Origin: Epinephelus fuscoguttatus
Taxonomy: Eukaryota; Chordata; Actinopteri; Perciformes; Serranidae
Assembly (NCBI RefSeq): GCF_011397635.1
Contig: NC_064755.1
Span: forward strand, 38,422,059 to 38,486,058
Direction of reading: 5' to 3'
DNA length: 64,000 nt
A program made the translations under genes and the position numbers. Shown piece after piece: positions 13,901-25,900 of the stretch. Position 1 is the first letter of the stretch, and each line of letters opens with the position of its first letter. The notes under the pieces were generated by a model. It saw only the letters and a list, made by a program, of their open reading frames with translations, did not search any database and was not told the origin of the DNA.

Positions 13901-16900
13901 TAGTATGGTTTTGTATTTCTCTGTAATGTAGCACAGTGTTAACAATGTTACTGATACTATTCTTTCTCACACCTTCAACTCAAACCATTGTGTTGCCCCA
14001 CCCAAAATATATAATCTAATAATTAAATTAATATCACAAACCTGCGGGCGACTAGTCGACTAATGGCCCTAAATGACGACTGTTGGTCAACTAAAAAAAT
14101 TATAAGTCGGGACCAATTGAGGTTACTCTGGAGAATGCAAATTGGATGGTATTTGTCATTGTTTTGTATTGTTTCAGTAATAATAATAAACATATATTTG
14201 GATAAAGCGAGCATATTTGTCCGCTCCCATGTTGATAAGAAGGTAAATTAGAATGCATAAAAAAATTTGCAATTAATCGCGAGTCAACTATGGACAATCA
14301 CGAGATTAATCATGATTAAATATTTTAATCGACAATCCTAAAATTAATATAAAAACATTAGAAAAATATGTGTTATTAAACAAAGAAAATCAATGAAATC
14401 AAAGTAATAGACAAACTCGGGGGGGCAGCATGATGATCATTAATCAATGACGTCACGTTAGCTCCTCTGCAGCACTCCAGTGATTACATCATCATGTGAA
14501 CACGAACAATCGGAGCAGCATCTGAAATTTGTTTCCTTATTACATCATTTCATATTTAATGAGTTAAAGGTTGCATTAACATCTGCACAATAACTAGAAT
14601 TATCATTATAATCATTGTGTTACAATTATGAGAGATTTAAGTGCATCTCAGCCAACATGATCTTCAGGTGTTTCGAGGAAACAGAGACAGAGTCTATAGA
14701 CAGCAGGATTCATGTTACATGACATTATATTCTGCCTCTCAGGGCCCCCTGTGGCCCTTCAGGCCCCTGGTGCCCCACACATCAGCCTGTTCTGCTCTGA
14801 CAGACTCCAAACACACAGATCTGGTGACTCACCCCGTTTACACTCCAAAATAAAAGTATCCAACACGTGGTGGCGCATGAGAACATCGTGGCCTCTGATT
14901 TAAATCCGTCCGGTCAGTTAATGAAACATGAAGACGTTTCATCCCCACAGGAGCTGACATACCGACAAGTTTCACTTAGAAAACTACGCCTCTGGACCAG
15001 ACTCCAACCACATCTACACCCTCATCCTCACAGCCTCCAGCTTCTCCTCGACTGATGGGGTTTGGTTTTATTAACAAAAAGATCTGGAGTTTTTCTTGTT
15101 TATAAATCACGCATCGTCCTGCAGATTTTCCGCACATTCATCACACAGTGTGGACTCTTCTCTCTTCATCCATCAGTGAACTCTCAGAGGCAGCAGGCCA
15201 GTCCGGCTCCCTGCAGACCCGCACCCCGCCCTGCCTTCCTTCCTGCCCGCCTCGGACTTTCTCTGACAACCTTTAGCATCAAACTGAGCTCCATCAATCA
15301 CAACGCAACTATTGTTATAGTTATCCAATCAGGAGGCGGCCTCAGATCCTGCGCCACAAAGAGGCTCCAATAATAGAAACATCTGGAGGAATAATCTCAG
15401 CAAAGATATTTAATGAACTTATATTTTATAGGAGAGGCAGCGTGAACTGACCTGATGCTGCTTTGTAGGATTTAACTCTTGGTTCCTGATGTACAGTCTT
15501 ACACACACTCAGGGTGTAAAAACACATTGGTCCTGATTTAAATATCTGTACCTTTAAAATGAAACATTTAGCAAACAACTTCAAATGTAAAGCAACAGCA
15601 ACACTCACAGGTGAAGAGGTGGTTGATCCTGAAGTCGTAGGTGCAGGTGTAGTTGGAGGAGGAGGAGCAGCTGTGGTTGTTCTGGCTCTTGTTGTAGCAA
15701 CAGATGTCGTACTGGTTGTGGTTGTGGGTTGAGTGGTCTTGATGGTTGTTGTCATGGCTGCACTTTCTGTTGTTGTAGGTGTGGTAGTGGGCGTGGTTGT
15801 CGTCGTAGGAGTGTTTGTTGGACTTGTAGGTGGGACTGTTGGAGTTGAGGTGGTGAGCCATCCAGGAGGCACTGCCCCGGCTGTTGGAGACGTCGTGGTG
15901 CTCGCTGAGAGTGTTGTATGAACCGTAGAGAGCGTTGGCAGTGTCGAGGTGACTGTGGACGGAGTCTGGGAAATGGTGGATGGAGGTGGAGGGGTGGATG
16001 GTGGCTGTGTCTCCACGATGGATGTAGAGGTCTTATCTGCTGTTGAAGGTATGCGAGCAGTTGTAGGAAGAGGTGTAGTTGTAGGAGGGGTTATTGTTGT
16101 AGGAGGAGGTGTGGTCATAGGAGGAGATGTAGTGTTGGTGGATGCAGGTGAAAGGTTGTTGTTAGTAGTTGTACGAGTTGTGTCAGAAACAGCAGATGAA
16201 CCAACGTTAGCACCAGAGGTCACCTCGGAGGTGGTGGTGACCTCTGTGGTGACATCAGCAGTGACCTCAGAGGTGACGCCAGAAACTGTGGAGGACACCA
16301 GTGTCACAGCTGCAGTTTCAGACTCAGGATCATTTCTAATAGAGGAGGAGGGCATGGTGGAGGAGGAGGAGGAGGAGGAGGAGGAAGAAGAAGACATAGT
16401 GGAGGAGAAGGAGGAGGAGGAGGAAGAAGAAGACATGGTGGAGGAGGAGGAGGATGAGGAGGAGGAGGAGGAGGAGGAGGAGGAAGAAGAAGACATGGTG
16501 GAGGAGGAGGAGGAGGAGGAGGAGGAGGAGGAAGAAGAAGAAGACATGGTGGAGGAGGAGGAGGAGGAGGAGGAGGAGGAAGAAGAAGAGGACATGGTGG
16601 AGGAGGAGGACGTGGTGGAGGAGGAGGAAGGGAAAGACACCAGAGTCACAACTGCAGTTTTTGACCCAGGACCATTATCAATAGAGGAGGAGGAGGAGGA
16701 GGAGGAGGAGGAGGAGGAGGAAGAAGAAGAAGACATGGTGGAGGAGGAGGAGGAGGAGGAGGAGGAGGAGGAAGAGGACATGGTGGAGGAGGAGGACGTG
16801 GTGGAGGAGGAGGATGTGGTGGAGGAGGAGGAAGGGGAAGACACCAGAGTCACAACTGCAGTTTTTGACCCAGGACCATTATCAATAGAGGAGGAGGAGG

Positions 16901-19900
16901 AGGAGGAGGAGGAAGGGGAAGACACCACAGTCACAACTGCAGTTTTTGACCCAGGACCATTTCCAATAGACAAGGAGGAGGAGGAGGAGGAGGAGGAGGA
17001 GGAGGAGGAAGGGGAAGACACCACAGTCACACCTGCAGTTTTTGACCCAGGACCATTTCCAATAGACAAGGAGGAGGAGGAGGAGGAGGAGGAGGAGGAG
17101 GAGGAAGGGGAAGACACCAGAGTCACAACTGCAGTTTTTGACCCAGGACCATTTCCAATAGACAAGGAGGAGGAGGAGGAGGAGGAGGAGGAAGGGGAAG
17201 ACACCACAGTCACACCTGCAGTTTTTGACTCAGGATCTTTTCCGATAGAGGAGGAGGAGGAGGAGGTGGAGGACATGGTGGAAAAGGAAGAGGAGGAGGA
17301 GGCAGTGGAAACTTCTCGGTGTTCTGATATTGTCTCTGCTTCAGTCCTGAGCTGAATCACTGTATCTGGCGAGCTCTCTGATTCATGTGAGGATCGGTCT
17401 GTGGTGGACGCAGCTGGACTGGAGGAGACAACATGGCTGCCGTTTAGAGCTGACAGCTCCGTGACCGCAGTCGAAACGTCAGGACTGAAGTCTGTAGTGA
17501 CCGACCTCCGGGTTCGAGGGTTGGTGATGTCGTTCTTGTGCGTTGAAGCTCTGTCGGTTATTGAACCGTGGGCTTGTGAGGCGGTGACTTGTCTGGTGGT
17601 GCGGTGGGTTTTTACCGTGTCTGATACTCGGTCATTAGTGAGGGTCACTGCAGGACCTGTGATGGTGTAGACGGTGCTGGAGTGTCCCAGGGGTTTATGT
17701 GTGGAGGAATAAAAGATGGTGGAGACAGAAGTAGTGTCTGAAAAACAAGAAGTAAAGATTGTGAGTGAAACAATTATAAAAACATAAACAAAAATATTTA
17801 CAGAGCAAGTTAACTTCTCTTTAACCTCCTGCAGCCCTATGAGGACACTAAGGTTTGCGTCAGCTCTACGCAGACCCTACACTGTAGCCTACGCTGTTGT
17901 GAGCATTTATACTTGTGCAGTGTGTCTGTGTCACTCTACAGTCACACCTCCAAAACACTGGTTGGCGGTGGAGGTTTCTGTGAAGTGCTGTAAAGTTTAG
18001 CTGATTCAAAACACACATTAAACACACATTAAACATTGCTTCATAGAGACCTTTGCAAACACAAGTACACAAATCAACTTCACTATAACTTGCAGCATTC
18101 ACAGACAAACACTTGTCTTTATCTGGACACATTTTCCCCACAAATATAACATGCTAATGTTTTTAGCACAAGTCTATGGCTTTTTACATTGTATAAATTA
18201 GCCTAGTGGCTAACGGACTTTTCTTCATCTCATATGAAGTCAGGGACAACAGCAACATTTAACAAAGGTAATGTTACAAAATTCGGCTCCATTCCAACGC
18301 ATAAGGTTCACAGACAAAACAACTGTCTTATATTTAACATGCTTTCCAGACAAATACAACATGCTAACGTTATTAGCACAAGCCTATGGCATTTTACATT
18401 GTATAAATTAGCCTAGCGACGAGCAATGATTTCCTCTTCTCATATGAAGTCAGGATAAATCACACAAGACTTAAAATGCTATTTTGTGGAGGCTTTATTG
18501 TCTTCATTATTTATTGTTTCTTTTCTGTGAAACAAAAGTAAATAAAAGCTTTGTTTCCACTGAGGGAAATGGTTTCAGCTTACAAAAATTGACCGGTGGT
18601 CTGTGTTGCCGTGACATGTAGTTACATTTCTGGGGAGGTGCATGTCAGGCTACGGCATAGTACGGCTTAGGCTCTACGTCGACGCAGAGCCTAAGCTGTA
18701 GATGCAATGTCGATATGACACAGAAGTATAAATCCCACATTACACTTCATCTGCTCAACTTAGATCTGATGTCCGAAAAAAGAAACCCATGATGCAGACG
18801 TTTGCCTTTTTGAGGACACACATAGCAAATGGCATTGTTTTTATATTATTAATATTCTCTGTTTTTATCATTCATTTTTGAATACAGATATATTTCCAAG
18901 GTGGCAATCTGAGTCACTTGCAAATGCCTGCTCTCTCCAGGGGCCCCGGTGCAATCACACTGCCTGCACTGTCTATATTTAACCCCCTGGTCACCATCAC
19001 TAAATTCTTGACTCAGAAATGAGACAGACTGCACACTGCTTCCTGACCAATCACAGTCTGCAGTCTCTCAGGAAGGGGTTGCCAGGGACCAACATCCACA
19101 AATACAAATAAACAATGTAAACAAATGATAGCATATGAAGTTGTGTGTTTGATGCTGGCTGTGTTCAGAAAAGCCTACAAGAAGAAAGAAAAACGATGGT
19201 GACCTTTTCTCTGTTCCACCCAGAGCTACTCGGCGGTACGTAGTACGAGCACTTCTTCTACTGTTTGGTGCACTGTGACTTTTTCTTTTCACCAGCTGCC
19301 AGTGCTCTTGGGCTCTCTGGGCCACTCATAATGTCCCTAAATTAACTGCATTACCTAGGGGGCTTGGGGCCACTATGTGATGCACCTCCTTGATTCACCG
19401 GTTAACCAACTACCTAATGTAATGTTAGCATCAGCAAAACTACCTGCAGCTTTCACCACCGCTAGTAATGGTTCACCCGCCACCAGTGAACCAATTTATG
19501 AAATGACTTCAGGTCCCATTATGGTTCACTACAGGGGATAAAACCATCAACTGTCTAATAACAGTTAGCAATATTTAAATTATTTTCCCACTGTTAATGT
19601 CTGTCGGCCTCAGACTGCGTGCACACTGGTAAGCTTCATTTTAAAATGACACACACAAGCATTTTAGATCCATTACGGAAATAATGTCCACGCCAAAAAT
19701 CCCCCAACAACAAACAAACTGTAGCAGCATACAGTATGTGCAAATTTGCAAATTTCATTTCCTTCTTCTCTTTCTTCTTCTTCTGTTCTGTGCCCAGGAT
19801 GGCTTTTGCTTTTCATTTTCTCTTACTCTAGCGCTCTCCAAATACACTCCATCATAACCATCAAAGCTCACACATGTTCTGACTGTGATGAATTTAGGAG

Positions 19901-22900
19901 TAATTTTTTTCAGAGTGATTCTCAACTGATGATTTCAGGACTAATAAAGTGCAGATGTAGATGAGAAAAGTATGCAGGTGTTCAGTATGTGAGTGCCACC
20001 AAGTTTCTTCTTTTTATTTGTCAGCCTTTTGGCTGAGACTCCGACAGGAAGTACAGAGCTGCTGACGTTCTTCCTGTTCTTCTCTGAGTGAACCAGCAGA
20101 CAGCAGCAACAAACAATGTGAGGAGGGAAGTCTTGGACTCACACTCACTTCCTGTTTAACAGGTATCACACCAGGTAAACTTCAGGAACGCACTTCATTG
20201 TTTCACAGAACCTTGACAGGAAGTGATGTCACAACCTCAGCTCTCCAAACAAGATTTATTGAAAAATGGATTAAACTTAAACTTTAATGACTCTCTGTCA
20301 TCTCAGCAGCAGTGGAAGAACTACTCAGATCTTTTACAGCAAGAGCGAGCCAGTCCCTGTCGACTTTCGTGTTAAAATGACAAACTCTACAGCAGAAACA
20401 AACAGTTTCAGTCTGGTCTCTGTAATTCATGACTTGTCATTCATGATTTTAAATTAGTGTGAAATAGCTCCGTGGAAGTACACAAATGGCAACGAACTTG
20501 CCAACACAAGACCCAGTGCCTCCTTGGACCAGAGTACTACCAAGAGCCCAGCTGAGAAGACCCCACTCTCACTTAAAGTGGACATTTCAACGGGGACAAA
20601 GTCAGAGATTAAAAGCGACCTCACTTAAGATTTCAACTCTCAAGAATGAGTTGACAGTTACACATAATTAGAGGTAAGGATGTTGAGTGACTCGCTGTCT
20701 ACAAGACATCACTACAGTTTACAACCTCTTTTACACTGCCTTTTCAAGGCGGGAATATCACACCATTATTCCGCCTCACCATTCTGTGTAAAAGGTACAG
20801 TCGCAGGATGGGAGGACAGAGTTGTGCACTTTCAAGCCAAGTAGAGGTAGTGACAGTGCCAAATTAACGCCTGTGTAAAATGGACGGCTAGCAGGATGGG
20901 GCCATGGACGGGACCGGTCTGAAGTGTTGATGACGGATAATGTGTGCAGCAAACTGCCAGGTGATTTACAAAACAGCTGGCCAACACATTCTCACTTTGA
21001 CCTCGTAACATTTCGATGTTTGGTCATAGACCTCCCACGTCTACATACGATGTACAAGGTACCCTGGATGCATTGGTTGCTGAAGTCCTGGGACACCAGC
21101 TCAAGTTCTGCCTGTTACATGCATTGTCTCAGGAAATTTAACATTTACATACAGTCTCTTTCAAAATAAAAGCACTACATCAGTACAACACTGCGAATTG
21201 AAGTATTTTTTTTCCTCCAACAACTAACACATGTGGTTAGTTTTAGGAAAAAAGAACAGGGTCTGGCTTTTTAATCTTACAGGATGAGAACACCACTCTC
21301 CTGGGTGAAAGTTGGTGTTTGTTGGACCCATCCTCCACTCCTCCCACCCGCCCGACTCGGACTGTCACTGCCTTAACTTTCCTTCATGTCACTGTGCATA
21401 TCCCCCCTGACACCGCCAAGCACTATCAAACTACAACAGCGACCGCTGTGTATCGTGTCGATGTTAAAGGACGGCTTTTTTCGTCAGTATCTGATGCTGC
21501 AAGTCACCACCCAAGCGTTAGATTTCGACAACTTCAGAGTGTGACTGTCTTGAGCTGGCAGCAGTTAGCAGCTAACTCAAAGAAGAAGATTAGAAACCAA
21601 AAATGTCAACAAACTGGGAAAACAACGAGGTCCAGGAGCTCCTTACCCTCAAAGCGGAGGACGAGATTAGCCGCCATATAACAGGGACAATAACTCATTT
21701 TTATTGACCTGTTTTGCCATTGTTATTGTTTAGAAAGCACTACTGCTGCCATTGTTTGGTTCTGCATAAAAAGTATGGCAGTCAAATGGATGCGTTAATT
21801 TCAATTAATTAATCACAAAAAAGTAACGTGTTAAGGAAATTAACGTTGATTAATCGCGTTCCGTGGCAGCTGAGATGATGCTGCTTGGCCACATGGATGA
21901 AACATTTAAAAAACGTCCAGATGGAACTGTTGATAGGAGCACTGTTCTCTGCAAATTCTGCAGTCAGGAATTTTCGTACCATCGGAGTACTTCAAGCCTG
22001 AAATATCACCTCAACGGCAAGCATTTAGCAGAACCTGTAGGTCCGAGCTAGCACAGCCTCTGATGCTAGCACTAGCAGTCAGCCTCGTCGAGCCACACTC
22101 GACCTACCTGTGACCGACTAACTAACTCTCTTACAAAATGGAATGCAGGCCAGTTTCAATGGTAGAGGACAGGGGGACAATTGTGTCCAAAATCAATGAT
22201 CATTTGTGACATCACACTGGGTGTGGCTACAGGTGCAACACCTGTGACCTCACCCTGGTGTTGAGTTAAAGTTAAGGACAGGTGTGTCGTGGTTCCTCTC
22301 ACCTGTTTGGGGACATAAAGACGTCATCAGCTCATTCCCTCCTGAGTCAACTTCATACTTCCTCCACTTTGAAGCCTGCAGGTTTTCTCCAATCGTGACG
22401 CGTGATCCCATTTTCCTCAGGTACATGTGAGTGTCAGCCAATCCAAATGCTCTGGTGGTGTTGTAGCACCTCCACGCCGGCGCTGTGCTGCAGTCGCTCA
22501 GTTTAGCAAGGCGGGCATGGTGCGGCAGCTGGGAGCTGGGGTCGGCCCAGAGACACCGGGAGGACTGAGTGTGAAGCAGCCTGGCTCCGCTCAGCCACGC
22601 CCACTGCTGGCTGGGGTTAGTGGCATCACAGTGTCCCAGGAAGACGACGTGATTTCGGGTGAAGAGACACAACCTCTTTGGGGTCAGCACGATGAGGAAA
22701 CCAGCTGAGGAGAGACGAGTTCATATCAGTTCATCAAAAGATCATTTCATAATAATAATAACAAAGTGTCAGTGTAACTACTTTAAGACGTGCAGACAGT
22801 TTTGCTTTAATGTTTCAGATGATACTTTCGGACTTTGGCCTCCACCTAAACACAGAAGAGGTGATTGGATTTTTGTTTGAGGAGCAGCTACTTGTTGTAC

Positions 22901-25900
22901 ATCTAATTTCTGCCGAAGAACTGGAAAAGTTCTTCAGCAGAAAGCAGTTGTACAACAAGTCACATCTGCTGGTGACGTCTTTGGATCATTCAGAGTGATC
23001 AGGATGATGGATGGATCATCTTTAGGAACGCACACTGACTTAATTCACCTCTATCATATCGGATGGCATCAAAAGTTTCTGTCTAGATGTATAGGTTCCC
23101 TATTCGACTATGGATTCATCACCCTCATTAAATCAAACCATCTCTACAGGGTCTAATCGCCGAAGACTTTCCACATTCTTATTCATACGTTCACATGTTA
23201 ATAAATATTCTTTTACCATAAAAACAAGTCTCTACTGATTGAAATAGCAAAAACCTCTCTATACTGATGTCACTTTTAGCTCAGTCATACCTACATGTAA
23301 GTTAAGTCACGGCTGATGGTGAATTTTTGGATAGTATTTACAATATTTCTACATTTTCCGTTGTAAGATTATTGTTTAAAGCTCATGCCACTGACATTTC
23401 ACTGACTCACAGTCCGAAACACTTCTGGTCCCATTTCATCTCATATGATATGAAGTACTTCATTCGTGGTTCTGGTGATTCATTTTTTTCCATAACCACA
23501 TATCCCACTGGGGGTCGTGGGGTGCTGGAGCCTATCCCAGCTGACATTAGGCGAGAGGCAGGGTACACCCTGGACAGGTCGCCAGACTATCACAGGGTTA
23601 GGTTCTTAGTCACTCATAATTAACACCCCCGCCTCGTTCACATGAAGGTGCTTGTGGCTGGATAGGAAAACCCAGAGTTGACTCAGCCAGTTATCCACGG
23701 CCAGTGTTAGGGTTAGTCAAACCAGATAACAAGAAGATATCCTGGGTAAGTTGGACTGGCTTCGTAGTACAGGCCTAAAGGGAAAATATGTTTGTTTGTT
23801 GTAATGTCTATCTTGTTTTATATATATTATATTTTATTCCCATATTTTAACTTCTGTGCTATTTCATTTTTGCAACTTAGATTTTCATTTTGACCTGCGT
23901 GTGTTACTTTTTATAGATTTCAGATAAAAATGATCTGTTGGAGGAGCCTGAGAGCAAAGAATTGCCAATTGACTGCTTCACTGTACGTCACTTCCCACAC
24001 AAAAGATGTGATCTATAAAAACAGACTTGATGGGAGAAACTCTGACCCATGTTTACAAACATTTTGGAGATGGGAAATTGATGACACAGATGGTGAGGTG
24101 GAAGCCTGATTGTAGAAACTGACAAATATTCATTGGTACATGCCATTTTTGTTTTTCTCTGTAAGCACATTTTTAGTGTGGATCCTACACACTGTTTTAC
24201 AAATGAGACCCCAGGTGAGACTCTCATCACTCTGATGGATGTTTATCACAAGCTCTGTCACATTAAAATCAGCATTAAAACAAGCAGTCAGATGTTTTTA
24301 TTAACAACAAAAAACTCATAAATGAATGAATTAAAATGCTGACTTATCTGTTTGTATTACAGATCAGCACTGTGGAGTAACAGTGGCAGAAAATGTCAGA
24401 TTTACCCTTTCATGCAAGAATTATGATGACCTCAGTCAAAAAAATTTTTCCTAAGTGTTTTTATTCCTCTTTAGGCATTAAAAAAAAAGGAAGTTAAATT
24501 ATGATAAACATGCATTTTTCAAGGAGTTTTCCTTATGTCCACTCAGATGGACAGCATGCACTCGAGTTTAACTGAAGAAACCTAAACCCATGAATACATG
24601 GATATTTTAAGTGAAACTTTTAAATACATTTTAATGATGTTATACAAGTGTGTTCACATGACATTTTAACATACTCTGATACTGTTCAACCTTGCTCCTG
24701 ACTCCTCAGCCTCTCCCCTCTCTCTCTCTACTCCTCCCTTCTGTCCTTCCCTCCCTCACTCAACAATAATAGTATTAACTGTAGTTGAAGTTCAGCCAGT
24801 TTAGTGGACAGATGATTAATTGTAATTTTCTCTCAACATAAAATCAATCACTTGAAACTTTTTACTCCTGTGTTACTCCTTAGAATTTACTTAATATTAC
24901 CCAATTCTATTTACCTGCAAGGGCCTCCTTTTGTTGACGGTTGTCAAGATATTCCTGAGTTACACAACATTTCTTGCGTTCTGTCGGCCATTTTGGTTTT
25001 GAAAGATTTGTATGGCACTAACAACACCTGGCCAGTGGGTGACGAGGTGTGGCGTCATGCACCAGGGTCCACTGTAGTGACTTATATGCAAGTATTGCAT
25101 CAAAACTCATTCATGCACATTGTGTGAAATCCTCTTCATGTCATCTTCAACGTCACAAAACTTTCCTGATAAAACCGGTTCAAGTTCAGCAGACATTTAA
25201 TAGTGACTATAGGCCAATAATAATAATTAATCTTCTACACAGTCATGTTTCAACACTTTCAACAAACAGAAATATGTTGGAGCACAGTTAGCAGGTTTCA
25301 TGTCACGTCCAGTTGCAAACAAAAACAGCTCAACGTGTGACTTTCATTTCTCTGTGGAGCTGAAGGTTCTTTTGTTAGCAGTCATCACAGCACATACGTG
25401 TTATGGTTGATAGCTGTTAGCAGCTGTTAGCGTCATCTAATTTATTCCTAATCTTGAAAGAAGGGGACATGGTTATGATTATGATTGTTATGATTTTATT
25501 TATCACATTTATTATTATTTATCACAACTTAAAGGACAAGTTCACCATTTTTCCAGTCATAGTCAGGCATTCATGTGAACACAGCAATATTATTATTATC
25601 ACTAAATATTGTATATTACTTATCATCTCCATTTTCCACATTTAATAATCAATAATAAGTGATGGTGTATTATTATAGATGAAACCAACCAGCAGTTTAT
25701 AAAGTCATTAAAATTAATTGAACTGATACACACATTAATGCATCTATAATAATAATCCAATATTATGATATATTATCATGCATAATGGGTACTTTTAGTA
25801 CTTCAAGTATATTTTAATTCTAATATAGATAATTATATAGAACTTTAACTTGTAACAGAGTACTTACACACTTTGGTGTGATAACTTTTACTAGAGTAAG

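Noticed and set aside
15949..17355. A 468-codon plus-strand frame rich in glutamate (EEEDMVEEEE)
   Set aside because: It is the antisense of the triplet repeat in ptprb exon 3. It has no domain, no splice context and the composition expected from (GAG)n.
21863..22051. A possible host zinc-finger (ZBED) gene
   Set aside because: Only one BED finger survives, beside hAT-type end motifs, with a stop soon after. No further exons with matching phase were found.
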